A DNA stretch of 64,000 nt from Apostichopus japonicus (GCF_037975245.1 NC_092563.1:14248001-14312000), one strand, 5' to 3'. Shown: positions 1-12,249, counted from the stretch's first letter. Program-made: numbers and translations. Notes: generated from the sequence alone by a model not told the origin.

Positions 1-1632
1 TGCTGTACAGAAACAAAACAGCAAAAACTGTTGCAAACTTCTGTTTGAAACCATGGCCAGGTAAATATCCATCTACTTTTGTTTCTACTTTACATGGAAT
101 TAGTTATGCAGACCTGCATTTGCACTGTTTTAACTGTGACCCAGAAAGCGGCCAAATGGTTACAGGAATTTATAGAAGTTGTTTCTTAAGTTAATGTCAA
201 TGAAATGTTAGTGGGATATGGTCAGTGCTTTTAACTTACTTTTGTTTTTAAATCAGTGCTGAAATGATTTCCTGATTAAACCATGTAGCCATTCTGCAGA
301 TGCCAGTAGTTCATTACATTACTCGTAATCAATACTTAAACAATAGTTATTTAAATGTTTCCATTTATTTAGATTTGGGTGCATGAAAATTGTCATCTCA
401 GACCAGAGAGGAGAATTTGTTAATGCTCTGAACAAGTCCCTGTTTGACATGATAGGGGTAGACCACAGAGAATCCTCTAGCTACCACCCACAGACCAATG
501 GGCTTGATGAAAGATTCAACCAAACTCTGCAAAGTTCACTCATCAAGGTTGTCAATGAAAACCAACATGACTGAGATGAAATGCTGTCTTCAATTCTCAT
601 GGGGTACCATACAGCCAAACATGGTTCAATAGGTCTTTCACCTTTTGCTGTGATGTTTGGAAGGTTTGTAATAATTTAAACCTGCCATTGCTGAATAGAG
701 ATTTACATTTGCTAAGGCCATATACAGAGAAAAAGCAATCAGGGATAAGAGAGTTTGGACAAATCTTGCATAGCTACACCAGTCCTCTGTACGATAAAAT
801 CTAATTTAACACATCCCAGGTCCTGGGAAAAAACGCTAAATAGAGGACCATCAATAACCCAAGTTAAGTTATAATATCTTAACAAATAAATATTAACCCT
901 GTATATGGTACACTCTGCAGCAAGTAAAAAATATGAACATTCATTAAACTGTAAATGCATGCCCATTAACTTAAAAGATACATGCAATTAATGCCACTGA
1001 CGTTGGTTTTGTTTTTCATGTACTATATATTTATCATAATTGACTGGTATGCAAGTTGGACCTATAACAGCACAGAATATATATAAGGGTTTTATATTTG
1101 TGCTGGTTTGAGTATGTGATGTGACTCAAATTTCTGGTTCAATGGTCTTAATAGTAAAAATAAAATATATAAAAATTTATTTATTCTTCAGTCAACAAAG
1201 TGTTGTGAATAATTGAATGTTAATTTATCTTCATATATCCAGAGAGCCATTGCGACCAGTCGACATTGAAGACTCCATTGTCCAACCAGAAGCTCCTACT
1301 ACAGACTGCAGCGATGCACAGCGGGAGAGGGTTTTTCAACTCATGTCACAGTCGCGGGACATAATCAAAGGTGTTGTGAAAGAAAATATTGGCAAAGCCC
1401 AAGAACGGCAAAAAAAGAATTTGGATAATAGGCACCAAAAAAGGTAATTATATAATGCTATATTGTACATTGAAGTTGTTATTAAATGAATGGCAACATA
1501 TGCATTGTATTATGATGTTTACGTATATCTGCTGGATTTTATTTTATTCAGAGCTTCGAAGTTGGTGCCAGTGTTCTCGTACGGAATGCTAGAAAGGATG
1601 CCCGAAGAGGAGGGAAGCTCGAAAACTCTTGG

Positions 1633-1634
<2 letters not shown>

Positions 1635-1692
<58 letters not shown>
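1635..1692. repeat. TA microsatellite at deletion junction
   Basis: Uninterrupted (TA)n. In copy A it directly joins the interrupted GPY/F exon to sequence that lies 1.7 kb further on in copy B, where a shorter TA tract sits at 49637-49664. The tract therefore marks the deletion breakpoint. Confidence 0.85.
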
Positions 1693-1695
<3 letters not shown>

Positions 1696-2499
1696 TCTCC
1701 TTTTAGGCTGCCCGAATTTTTCAGGACTTTTGCCCGAATTTCTTGTCCTCTGGAAATTTGTTTTTTAAGACTCCCCCCCCCCCCCAGGCCTATTTTTACA
1801 ATTCATGGTTAAGTAAATTTCCAGTGTGCTATGATTGTGTTCTTTGCTTTGATTCAACAGAGATCTGTTTGCAACAGTTTTTCTTCAAGTTCCACGAAGC
1901 AGTTGTATGACCAATTGAAGAAAAAAGTTTGAAGTACAGTAAGTGTTAAATATTTTATTAAAGTGGGATTATATGCACTCCATAATCATGCAGTTACTGA
2001 TACCAACCTAAGTGGTATACATTGGCAGTTACAAGCAAAATTTTGTAGTGCTTAAGCAACTCTCAAAATTCAAGCAGAAACAAATATTGATTAATATTAA
2101 TGATAAAGGTGCTCTACCTGTTACCTATCATCATCGCTCGGCCAAACGCTTTTAGATGTTTCGCTACTTGTTGCAAACTTTTGTTGTGCTATATAGTAAT
2201 GATATGTATACTTTCAATGGTTAAGCACTGCATTTAAAGGAACTTTTTATTGAAAAATGGGATCCAGTCTTTCTGGTCATATCATTGTTTGTAAGTTTAT
2301 TGCCCTAAGCCTTGCCTTGTCATGAATTTTACTTTCTGTGACTGAGTGCTTGAACTGTTGGCCCGTCCTGCCAGAAAATTTGAATCTAACACTGACTTAG
2401 GACGTGACCTTAGTGCTGCACATAGGTCACACTTGATCAGATCTCACCCTAAGCTTGGCCTTGATACAATACACAGGAATGCGTACAGACTTCAATAGG

Positions 2500-2960
2500 C
2501 TATCAACTTGCCATACTGTATATCTGAATGCTCGCATGCTCAAGCAGGATCAGATCCCACACTTGGGGATTCAAGTTGCTATACTCTGAATAATCGCATG
2601 CTTAAGGAGGATCAAGCAGACCCCACAAATGAGGTGATCAACTTGCTAGTCTGAATCTCACATGCTCAAGTAGGACGAGACGTACAAGGGCGATCAACTT
2701 GCTATAGTTTGCATTCTCGCATGCTCAAGGATGATCAGACCCTACAATTTGGGTGATCAACGTCCTATAGTATAAATTATTGCATGGTTGAGGATCAGAC
2801 CCACAAGGGCGAACAACATGCTAGTCTGAATATACTCCATACATGCTCACGGTGGATCAGACCCACAATTGGGGATCAATTTGCTACAGTCTGAATGCTC
2901 GCATGCTCATGGAGGATCAGATCTGCATTTGTGGCAATAAACAATATTGCTAGTCTGAAT
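2500..2960. repeat. ~62-bp tandem repeat inside Ginger copy A
   Basis: About seven diverged units, each containing a variant of GCATGCTCAAGGAGGATCAG followed by 'caacttgctatagtctgaat'. The unit cores fall near 2534, 2591, 2657, 2718, 2783, 2839 and 2901. Copy B has about three units (50518-50690), so the array has changed length between copies. It is non-coding and lies in the intron before the exon at 3118. Confidence 0.75.
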
Positions 2961-5096
2961 GCTTCACCTTGTTATTACCGAATGCTGCAACATACATTAA
3001 TTTGAAGTACCCATTCGTAATGATTGCTGAAATCATGTTTTTACAGTAATATTTACTTTCTATTTAATTTCTGTAACTTTGAAGCAATGCTTACTATTCA
3101 TGCGTCCTTTTCTGCAGGCTGAATTACCTCAATGACGGTCTTGTCTCTCATGCTGTGGACCATCTCTACCACCTTGTCACAGGTTGCACCGAAACAGAAG
3201 CTGAAGCAGCCTGTAGTCAACTGCGCAAAAGCTTACCAAAGTAATGATCCTGATGCACAATTATCTTTTCAATATGATATGTGGTGTAAACATGCATTTT
3301 TTTAGTTTGAATGTGGTTACTTATTAACTTCTCTATTCAGTCAATAATTTTATACTTTTATGTATAGGTATAGGTTTGTGCCAAGGGTCAGAGCATTTCA
3401 CCAGGATAGGAAGGGAGGCTATCCAAGCTGAATATGATGAGGTTGGAGATGATCAGGTGTTTAAGTATAACAACCAGTGGTTAAGACAAGAACTTGATAA
3501 TTTATGATAAAAAGGTTTCTTTCTTTCATGCATATCGTTATTGTTTGTTCCCCCACCCCCACTGATAGACAATTCCAGAAAAAAAAATCCCGCTTAAAGT
3601 TTAAGTATGTGTATATGTGCAAGATAGATTAAAAACAGCAAGCAACAAGAAAAACAAAGCATAAATGCCGTCAGATAGCACTTTTTGGAACCGGCAATAA
3701 GTGTCCTTATATTAAGCAATATTTAATTCACACATTCCCTCTGTTCAAACCACACTAGATTGGTTTCAATTCAATTCATAACCCCCCCCCCCCTCCCTCA
3801 CACACTTCCTCCCCCTCCATATATATCAAAGGGTCTGTTTTTCTCCCCCTGGCAAGGAGGAAAATGTGCACACAATTAGTATACTGAATAGAATAAGTAT
3901 TTCTATTATCTTATAATGCATTTAGTAATGGCATTGTAAGGTTGAATCAAGAGCAATGTTCCCAGAGAACTCCCGTCAGAATGATGGTATAAGTAAATCC
4001 TGGGATTGTTTTTGTTGATTGTGAAGTTCAAAGGACTCTAAGGTGACAAAATTCTAACAAAACTCTCACATAACAAGCATATATTTTACCACACGTAAAA
4101 ATTAAGTTGTTCTATTGGTAGTTGTAATCTATAAACTCATGTGTCACATCCAGGACAGTAAATGGCAGTTCGTCTTTCTTCAGGTAAATGGAATTTTTAC
4201 ATTCACCATCTAATTTTTTAAATTCTGTTCTGCTATGCTTTGCTTTGGTCACACGAATAGGTACTAATTAACAGAAAACTGGCTAAAACAAGCAGAACAA
4301 TTATCTTTCCAAGATGAGGGAAGCCAGCTCACTTGATATAGCATACATTCATTGTTAGTTCTAAGCATAAACTTAGAGTCGTGACGGTATGGGTTAGAAA
4401 AAAATGATTTGTCATATTGCGTCATCTCAATATCAATGCTTAATTTGTTTGCTGATTTAATAAACCTATGCGTTAATACTTGTGTGTGCGGTATGACACC
4501 TGGCTTCAAACACGCTATCTCTAGAAGGGAAGCTTGGAAAATGTAAGATTTGGCATGTATGTGAATCATATTGATTATATCCTATATTTTTGGGGTGGAT
4601 GTCAAAGGGTAAACAGGGTTCAAGTTGTGAAAACCTTGTAAAAATTATAAGTTCAAGAAAGGAAGCTGAACAGATATCATATTTAGTCTGTAAGTATACC
4701 ACATGGCTAAAAGAGGCCTTTGTTATTGTGGAGATTAACAGTGGTCAAATTTTGTAAACCTTTAAAACTTGATATCTCAAGATGAGGAAGCTGGAAGAAA
4801 TCTCATATTTACTGTAGTATGTATCACATTGAGTGAGTACAAGCAGGCTATCAGTGGTCATTTGTGTCAGCATCTGTCATTGTGAATATACTGTTTGTCA
4901 CTTCTTGCTGTATTACTAAAGATCAAGTGTGTCAGTATGTCCCATTCATATGAAAGGATACTCATGTTGGATCATAGAAACCACAGTCTGGTTTATGCAT
5001 ACATGCTACTTGACAGCTGTCCTCATATGCCATTCAAGTATATCAAGGCAAGTAACAACTGGGATATAGTTTCTTTATCTGTGATGCATTATGTAG

Positions 5097-5653
5097 TTGT
5101 TGCAACTGAATAAGCGTTTTCGTAGAAAAGGTCTTGTATCATGTAAGTTAACTAAAATCTCAATTAAAGATGCAGAAGTAGAATGCACTCATCATACAGT
5201 ATATCTAGGTGTTTGTATTGATGACAAACTAAGTTTCACTGGTCATATAAGCAGAATACTTAAACGGGTGTACTTCATAGTCTCAACTCTATCGTATATA
5301 GTTCCATATTTTCATGTTGATGTAAGCAAAAGAGTTTTTACTGCCAATATCTTACCACACCTAATATATGCTGTTTCTGCTTGGTATCACTTTTTACTAA
5401 TTAAAGATAATAAGAGAATTTTTTTTTTTTTATAAAGTATTGTTCTAGAATTTTTAATATAGATTTTAACTTTCTTATGAGTACTGTAAACAATGCTGCT
5501 AAAAATGAGTTCATTAGAAGTGTAAATTGCATACAGAGAAATGACAGACATTCTTTGCATAGTGAACTTAACTCTCTACTTCAAGAAACTACTAGGTATA
5601 ATCTGAGAAACAAAGCAATAACACCAAAATTCAGAATTAATTTGTATAGATAG
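5097..5653 (+). pseudogene. LINE reverse transcriptase C-terminal fragment, copy A
   Basis: Encodes the segment downstream of the catalytic core of a non-LTR retrotransposon reverse transcriptase: HTVYLGVCIDDKLSF, then ILPHLIYAVSAWY, then an R/N-rich tail ending at TAG. The frame is broken by an expanded T run (about 5420-5432) followed by TAA. Copy B has a shorter run and stays open. No endonuclease or YxDD core is present, so this is a truncated insertion carried by the Ginger element before its two copies separated. The clade cannot be fixed from this fragment; a CR1/Jockey/L2-like grouping is possible. Confidence 0.6.
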
Positions 5654-5839
5654 TTTTATAGTTTTATTTATCTTGCTGCTATTTTATTTACAAAATGGTA
5701 ATCTGGATAATTTATTGTAGACAGCTGCACTTGTACGTTTTGTATATATATATATGTGTGTATATGTATGTGTGTATGCGTGTGTGTATATGTGTGTACA
5801 GTATATATGTATATGTATGTATGTGTATTTTTATTTTCA

Positions 5840-5938
5840 GTGTTGACTGGCCTTGGATGCTCCCCAGTAAAGGATTCAGGTGATTATACTGTTGACTGTG
5901 TCAAGACCAAACTTTTAGTGCAAAGAATATTTATTTAA
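5840..5938 (+). other. Possible exon, both Ginger copies
   Basis: A polypyrimidine/TTTTATTTTCAG acceptor-like site follows a TG/TA microsatellite. After it, a short open stretch (GCSPVKDSGDYTVDC...) runs to TAA. The same stretch is preserved in copy B (53543-53640). It could be a terminal exon, or only shared sequence between recent copies. No family recognised. Confidence 0.25.
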
Positions 5939-6855
5939 TGTCAAAGGAAAAGGTGGGCCAAATATGTATACAAAAGCAAGAGAAATGTTAACTGATACCA
6001 AGTTGTGTGAATTGTGTACAAATATGATTTTACTTGCATCAGCTTGCATTTCCCAATTAGCCCTAATTGATTTTTTTCTTTTCCAACATTTGAACAATAG
6101 TCATTGAGATACTTTGACTAACACTAAACAATCTGAGTGTAGTAGAACTGGTTCTCACACAGCCTCCTTTCCCAGTATTTATGTTAAGCCTGATACTTAG
6201 TGTGACCAGCAGCATGTCATTTGAAGGTAGTCTGTATAGGCCACAAAGTTGTATTGTGACATCAAGAAGTACTTTCCTTGAGGTCTTTATAATCTCCAAT
6301 TTTTTCAGACATTTTAAAAGAACATGCAAAAGGACAGAATGTCCCAGTGAGGTAAATTTCCTACAGGTGGTACAAAAACAGTTTAATAATTTTGACCATA
6401 GGTGACCATATTATAGTATCTGGCATATTTGAAGCCAATGCAACATAACTTTCAGCTGATTTTTGTTGAAAATAATTGATATAGCTTAGAGGCCTTTATG
6501 CCCATTAACAATACATCGTAGCAACAAACGTTTTTGGTGTTTATCAATACCAGTTGTGCATGGTGAGATATTCGTTTGGAAATACCTTCTAATGAATAAT
6601 GCACTGCCTGACTGTGCAGGCAATATATCATGATTCGATGGTTGACATGTCATGAGCACACGAAAACACCCTACACAAACCCTCTGCTCCTATACCATAT
6701 GATTTTATATTGCTTCCCAAGTACCATTTCCAACCAGCTAGGCATTGCCCAATCTTAAAATATATCACATGAAAAGGAATTCCCAAGTATTTTCACCATA
6801 GTTAACATTCACAGCCTGTCGATAATTGGATTAACAATAGTCTACCTTTAATTGA

Positions 6856-7236
6856 TTGCCTGACCAACAAATACTGCTAGGCTACAACTGTGGACGCCAA
6901 AGCATAGTTTACTTTGATTTATGTAACCTTTTTTCCCCATGTGAATGTCATTTTGTCTTGAGATCCCCAAGATTTCAAAAGTTACTAGATGTGAGGCTAT
7001 CTGTTATTGTCAATGGTTGTCAAGCATTAGTATTAAAAGTAGAAGGGAAATTGGATGATTTTCATAAAACAAAGTATTTGAAACAGCTTGTACTAAAAAT
7101 AAAGAAACAGATACAGTTGTTCTATGTCACAATAGACGTAGGATGTTGCACGAGTCTTGCAGCACTTTTGTCATTTTTAAGAAATGTATTTATCTTATGC
7201 AGCAGAGAACATGAAGGAGAATTAAATTTGCAATAA
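6856..7236 (+). other. Unrecognised ORF in Ginger copy A 3' region
   Basis: Open stretch of about 126 codons ending ...EGELNLQ and TAA. The first codon is not ATG. Copy B keeps the last 92 codons (54656-54934) but loses the upstream part to a one-base deletion in a C run. Differences between the copies that I can see change amino acids (H/Y, FL/LF, H/N), so there is no sign of purifying selection. It may be an old exon or chance. Confidence 0.25.
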
Positions 7237-7489
7237 ATTTTAAATTAAATTGATATTTCCATTCATTTGTGTCTGTCCAAATAGTATCATGCAAGAAATC
7301 ATTAATGACCATATATTTCAGCCGTTCATCATGTAGCGAAATTGGTCTACAGTTCCTCTATAAATCCTGCCATTAAGAAATGCAATTAAGATGAAAAGGC
7401 ATACTCCAAAGAAGCCTTGCTGTCCTGATGTTTTTTTGCACTACGTTACCATACAGAAGAGCTTGTAGGATACATTTATCCGTGCTATT

Positions 7490-7672
7490 CTCTCATCCTG
7501 TCCGCGCGGACAGAAAATCACCACACACGGACGTTTTTTCCTAGTTAATAGTGTCCGTCCGGACAGATAATACTGTCCGCCGGACACAATTCCCCCCCGA
7601 AAAAGTTGTCCTACGGACACAATTCCCGTGGAATAGTGTCCGTGAGACGCCCGGACACTATTCCCTGTCACA
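7490..7672. repeat. GGACAC-rich subterminal/terminal repeat, Ginger copy A right end
   Basis: Cluster of short direct and inverted copies of GGACAC/GTGTCC (for example 'aatagtgtccg', 'cggacacaattcc', 'cggacactattcc') ending at the transposon terminus TGTCACA. The matching block in copy B is 55190-55367. The opposite end of copy B (42097-42225) has the same motifs in inverted orientation. Such clusters usually serve as transposase binding sites; that role is inference. Confidence 0.65.
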
Positions 7673-7676
7673 CCGG

Positions 7677-7890
7677 CGTCTCCCAGTCATGAGATCCCCG
7701 GTTCGATTCCCCGCCGACAGCAATGTGTGTCGTCTGGCTAGGGTGTTGTTCAATAACAACTTCCCGACATGGACGTTAAATGGATGTGTGCCGAGAGATT
7801 GGCTTCGGTCAGCTTGCGAGTCTATAAGCCTCCATGGCTTCTTTCGTGAGTTCCTGCTTGCGGGAAGATCACATATACATACATATTGGA
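7677..7890 (+). repeat. Possible SINE fragment with Pol III B-box-like motif
   Basis: Directly after the Ginger end and its ccgg target lies GGTTCGATTCCC (about 7701-7712), which fits an RNA polymerase III B box. About 180 bp of non-coding sequence follows. No convincing A box is visible upstream, so this is only a candidate tRNA-related repeat that the transposon may have entered. Confidence 0.3.
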
Positions 7891-7979
7891 GGAGCTGGCA
7901 TAATACAACTAACATTACAAAAATGGGATACATTTCAACTACAAACACCCTGGATCAGACAATAACATAATGTTGAGGT

Positions 7980-9530
7980 ATGGCGACGAAGTGGTTGTCA
8001 TATTAATTTAACATGCATGTAGTCAGTGAAACGTTCAGTGCCCATTGCTTGGGTCGTCTAGATATCTAGATGAGCCCTTCCTCTATACTGCCGTCGGCCC
8101 CACCAGAAATAGTATTAATGCGGCCAGTCCAGTAACATACGTCCAATGCTCCTTTGGTACTGCTTAAGAGGCTCATTGGAATCACAAAACGGGCCACTCG
8201 ATTGGAAATCTGGATACTAACTAAAGGGAAATATATTTCATGGATAGTAATAAAATAGCAGGAATATTACAATGTGTAACTCAAACTGATCACTTTGATA
8301 TGGCGTTCTTTACATTTAAATAATAAATGCCACCATACTTATGAAGAAAATAAAATCCCCCATTTTGTTTTGCTTATTTTGCTGCGTTATTTCCCAAGAT
8401 ATCTAAATAACTAGGAAAACTCTAGTCGCTCATCTTGTCTTTAAAAAACATCAAACCTTGTTGCCCAATTTCTGGGTCCATCCCCCCACACACCCCTCAA
8501 TTCCTGTAAACAAGACATATACGTGAAGCAATATCGAATAGCAAATATTATATTGGTAGGTATGCAGGTACAGAATACTTCTGGTGATATAGCATATATA
8601 CTCACAGTGGTTTGTTTCATTCCTTCTAATATTTCTCACTATACAGTTCTCTCAGTTTTGACACGGAACCTGCATGGTAAATGACAATTCAAATGAAAAT
8701 CCTGTCCTCAACGGAGAAGGCATGAAGATATAACTTCTGAATACAATTTCGTTAGGAATTTATGGAGGGTATTGGCCACATATTACTCTGGGGCCGTCGG
8801 CCACTGCCTCATGGCCCAAAATGGCATCGCGGCCCTGCTAACAACGCTAGTCTTTTCCATCAGAAACATTCGGAAATAGTTGATAGCTGAACGTTATTGA
8901 AAATTTGGCCACCTTGAAATGTTAAAATGTAATCACCTATTTCATCTCGCCTGACAGTTAATAAATTTATTTCAAATATTCCTATTCTTTTCAAATATAT
9001 CATATATTATAGTTTGATTAGGTAATGCGCATGCTTGTTGTTTCCAAGACATTTACAATACATGATGTTAAGTTTTAAGACGCTCCAATCGCTATTACAT
9101 TCGCTGATATTTTTGTATACAGCGCGGCGAGACTTTATTGTAAGTTGCGCTATATATGAACTGTTTATTATTATTATTATTATTATTATTAATATTACGT
9201 TTAAATGCATCAAAAGAAAACATCTCATGTGTAAAATTTTACTCTCGATACTCACACGAAGAGTAGACTTTTTAATATAGTCTAGAAAGAAATAGAACAT
9301 TGCGAATCATTCCCGATCATTTTCGTATTGGATATGATCATAAAATACTAATATGAATGGGAAAAAAACAAACGTTTCTAACTTCAGAACCGTAATTAAA
9401 AGGAATAATTAATCACAAATTATTGTCATTTTTGTTGAAAAATCTCCGAATGTATATCTTAGATTTATCAATGGATTAACACTTTATAGACACTTACAGT
9501 AATATGAAACAACTTGGACCAAAGTGCGAA
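7980..9530. other. Non-coding stretch, no gene recognised
   Basis: AT-rich sequence without convincing exons on either strand. It includes a short (ATT)n tract at about 9168-9191. Confidence 0.5.
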
Positions 9531-10680
9531 TCCAAGGGGCGGGGTAAGGGGGAGGGGGGGGGGGGGAGTGTACACCCAATTCAACCGTTATAAACCTCAC
9601 TCAAAAGTTCAAAAGTTGTTATAAACACAAAACCTTGAATTTACATCCAATTATTCAGATAAAATTTCTAGTCTAAAATATGCTGCAGAATGCATCGATT
9701 CGGCGTCCTAATTGTTATTTTTTGATGTGAGAGGATCCTAACCCCAACCCACCTGCCCCACTTGCCCCACCTAACCCACAAGAAGGACTGCACTCCCTCT
9801 TTCTATAGATCTGCTTCTTGTCCATCTCAGTACTGCAAAGTTTAGAAATGTACAACCGAAAGGAACTGCAATGATATTGAGCCTTGTAAAAATATAAGTA
9901 TATTTAATGACAATATAGATAAGTGAGTTATGTTCATGTATTATTAGAACAAAAGAAAAAAACAATACCGTATTGTTATAGTTTTATTTTTGCAATCAAT
10001 TTTATTGAATATTGGTCATCATTGAAACTATTGTTCAGTAGAAAATAAGTGACCATTTCTAAGCATTAATTAATATGAATAGGAAGTCAACGCTATAATA
10101 GCTTAGATTAGGAATACAATGACAAAAATGTAAAAAGAAAAGAAATTATGAATACAAATAAAAAATGCATATGGACGTATGTACTATAATGTTGTGAGTA
10201 CATGAAATGATATGGCCGGGTAGTATAAGCACAAAATGCGGCATAAAAACAGGCGTATCAAATCGATGTCTTTGATATCTGAACATTTATGAAAAGATAT
10301 GTAAATAACAGAATCACTAGTAAGTAATATTGAAGTCAAGTTGAAGAAAAAGAAGAACTATGGTTGTCATTGATTTAAGAAGCTGTAACATTCCAAATGA
10401 AAATTGATATATTTTGGCTCAAGTTGATTTTTTTTTAAATGGCTAGACATTTTCTGCAACGATAGGTGAAAAGCAAATCCTTATAAGCATTGTGGATGGC
10501 GAGGTTACGATTATTTGTTTTTAATTTCATGACATTTTATGTATGTGATACATCTGGCAACAGCAGAGATAATAATTCAACTGAACATGATATATATTTT
10601 TTTCTTCATAATATTTAACTCAATTATTTCTACAAAAAAAGGTTAAAATTCAATGAGATTTTATATACAGAGAAAATTGC
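9530..10680. other. Non-coding stretch, no gene recognised
   Basis: A G run (9541-9567) and AT-rich sequence. Nothing with coding character or clear repeat boundaries was seen. Confidence 0.45.
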
Positions 10681-10881
10681 TATAAACTATTATACAAATA
10701 ATAAATGGTTTATTCCATTCAATTGGAATAAACCATTTTATTCCAATTTTTATTTCAATTAATTTGTTCCATTCAACGAGGCTGCGCCTCGTTGAATGGA
10801 ACAAATTACATCTTTCGACGAATGAAATATTTGCACTATTGCACGAATGGAAACCATTTATTATTTGTATAATAGTTTATA
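10681..10881. mobile_element. 201-bp foldback MITE with nested hairpins
   Basis: Arms 10681-10711 and 10851-10881 are perfect 31-bp inverted complements. Inside are two more perfect hairpins: 10703-10717 with 10724-10738 (6-nt loop), and 10761-10782 with 10786-10807 (22-bp arms, loop TGC). The ends read TATA, so a TA target duplication as in Tc1/mariner MITEs is possible but not proven. There is no coding capacity. Folded, it would give a cruciform with two internal stem-loops. Confidence 0.8.
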
Positions 10882-11182
10882 CAACACCTTCAAATTTGGA
10901 TATAATTGGATGTAAAATGCACTCATGCAACAGATTGTTTTGAACAGACAGGTTTCTCTGCTCTCTTACCATTGAATAAAGTGCTATCAAAAAAGTATAA
11001 CACATGGTTCTATTTCATAGAGTGCAATAGAGTGGATTTTGCATGCAATCGACGAGCAATTGACCAATCAAATGGCCGGAATATAATTAGGTGTTGTATA
11101 ACAGTTGATATTCTAATTGTATCACATTACAAGAATATCGAAATCGAACGTTTACAAAAAGCACTAAGTAAAATATAAAACA

Positions 11183-11184
<2 letters not shown>

Positions 11185-11230
<46 letters not shown>

Positions 11231-11250
11231 CATACATATATATATATATT

Positions 11251-11330
<80 letters not shown>
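11185..11330. repeat. TA microsatellite (imperfect)
   Basis: About 145 bp of (TA)n with scattered TATATATT and CATA interruptions. The open frames across it are artefacts. Confidence 0.9.
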
Positions 11331-11332
<2 letters not shown>

Positions 11333-11762
11333 CAACAACAAAATTACAACAACAAAAAAAACACTAAGAATGTATGAAACAGTGAAATCTCAAAACATTA
11401 ACATCTATGCACGGAAGCTGAGTTTTCAAGCTAAGCATATACAACATTAAAACAATGATTTATAGGGTACCCGAGTTAAAATAAAAAAGAAAGAGGTTAT
11501 ACCCTGTTAATAACCGTTTTTTAATTTTTTTAATTTTTTATATTTGCTTGTTTGTAATGAACGATAATTTGACCAGACTCTATTGACGTACAATATCGTC
11601 CGTGGTTCCGTTCCACTGGCTCCTTGTTTTCTTTACCTCTGAACCGTGAATTTATTCGGGGAGGAAGCGATACTCCAAATAACAGCTTTTTTTAGGTTCT
11701 GCAGCCAGTTGGGACGATTTTCTATAGTTGATCACTTTTATTGCACTTGATATCACGCTTAA

Positions 11763-12246
11763 GAGCAACCATACTGACACCACAGAGCAACCATACTGAC
11801 ACCATGAACTGTTCCAACCTCAGTCATCCAATAGAAAGAGGATATCTATAATGCCTATACTGTCAGTACAATTCCGCTTCAGAGCAACACCACACTGACA
11901 CCATGAACCGTTCAGTGTGGTGTCAGTATGGTTGCTCTGTGGTGTCAGTACAATTCCGCTGCAGAGCAACACCATACTGACACAACAGAGCAACCATACT
12001 GACACCATGAACCGTTCCGCTTCAGAGCAACACCATACCGACACCATGAATCATTCCAACCTCAGTCATCCAATAGAAAGAGGATATCTATAATGCCTAT
12101 ACTGTCAGTACAACTCCGCTTCAGAACAACACCATACTGACACAACAGAGCAACCATACTGACACCATGAACCGTTCCAACCTCAGTCATCCAATAGAAA
12201 GAGGATATCTATAATGCCTATACTGTCAGTACAAATACGCTACAGA
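11763..12246. repeat. ~120-bp tandem repeat with an inverted segment
   Basis: The block 'cctcagtcatccaatagaaa' plus about 45 bp following recurs at 11818, 12060 and 12180. Between blocks, 'agagcaacaccatactgaca' variants repeat. Around 11903-11945 the same words occur in inverse orientation (ttcagtgtggtgtcagtatgg), making a local palindrome. Non-coding. Confidence 0.75.
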
Positions 12247-12249
12247 GTG

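Larger units (their letters stand above)
1..3431 (+). pseudogene. Ginger-type transposase exons, copy A (broken)
   Basis: Split gene for a Gypsy-integrase-like transposase. Exons by splice sites and by match to copy B: 1-60 (partial core exon, donor gtaaat), 373-663 (second catalytic Asp in VISDQRGEF, then HPQTNGLDERFNQTL with Glu 35 residues on), 1243-1443, 1554 to about 1634 (start of the GPY/F exon, cut by a deletion at the TA tract), 1861-1938, 3118-3240 (starts LNYLNDGLVSHAVDHLY) and 3368-3431 (short terminal exon ending at TGA). Phases agree across the first three introns (phase 2) and again between 1938, 3118-3240 and 3368. Lesions: in-frame TGA at 572-574 where a Trp is expected, loss of the GPY/F exon end, and a frameshift in 1861-1938. 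It cannot encode an intact enzyme. Confidence 0.65.
1..7672 (+). mobile_element. Ginger1-like DNA transposon, copy A (left end outside window)
   Basis: This segment matches 46285-55367 nearly base for base, apart from indels, and in the same orientation. It ends in CTGTCACA at 7665-7672, the same terminus as the complete copy, and is then followed by ccgg (7673-7676). CCGG is a target known for Ginger1 elements. Compared with the complete copy it lacks about 1.7 kb (equivalent of 47926-49636) at a TA microsatellite. It has more units of an internal tandem repeat and keeps an exon segment that the other copy has lost. The left terminus should lie about 4 kb before position 1. Family assignment is inference from the ends, the target site and the integrase-like exons. 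Confidence 0.72.

Noticed and set aside
383-574. Separate small integrase gene
   Set aside because: It is the 5' part of the 373-663 exon of the Ginger transposase, ended by the shared TGA.
2500-2960. CRISPR-like array
   Set aside because: Units are diverged tandem repeats without distinct spacers, in animal DNA, and part of a transposon.
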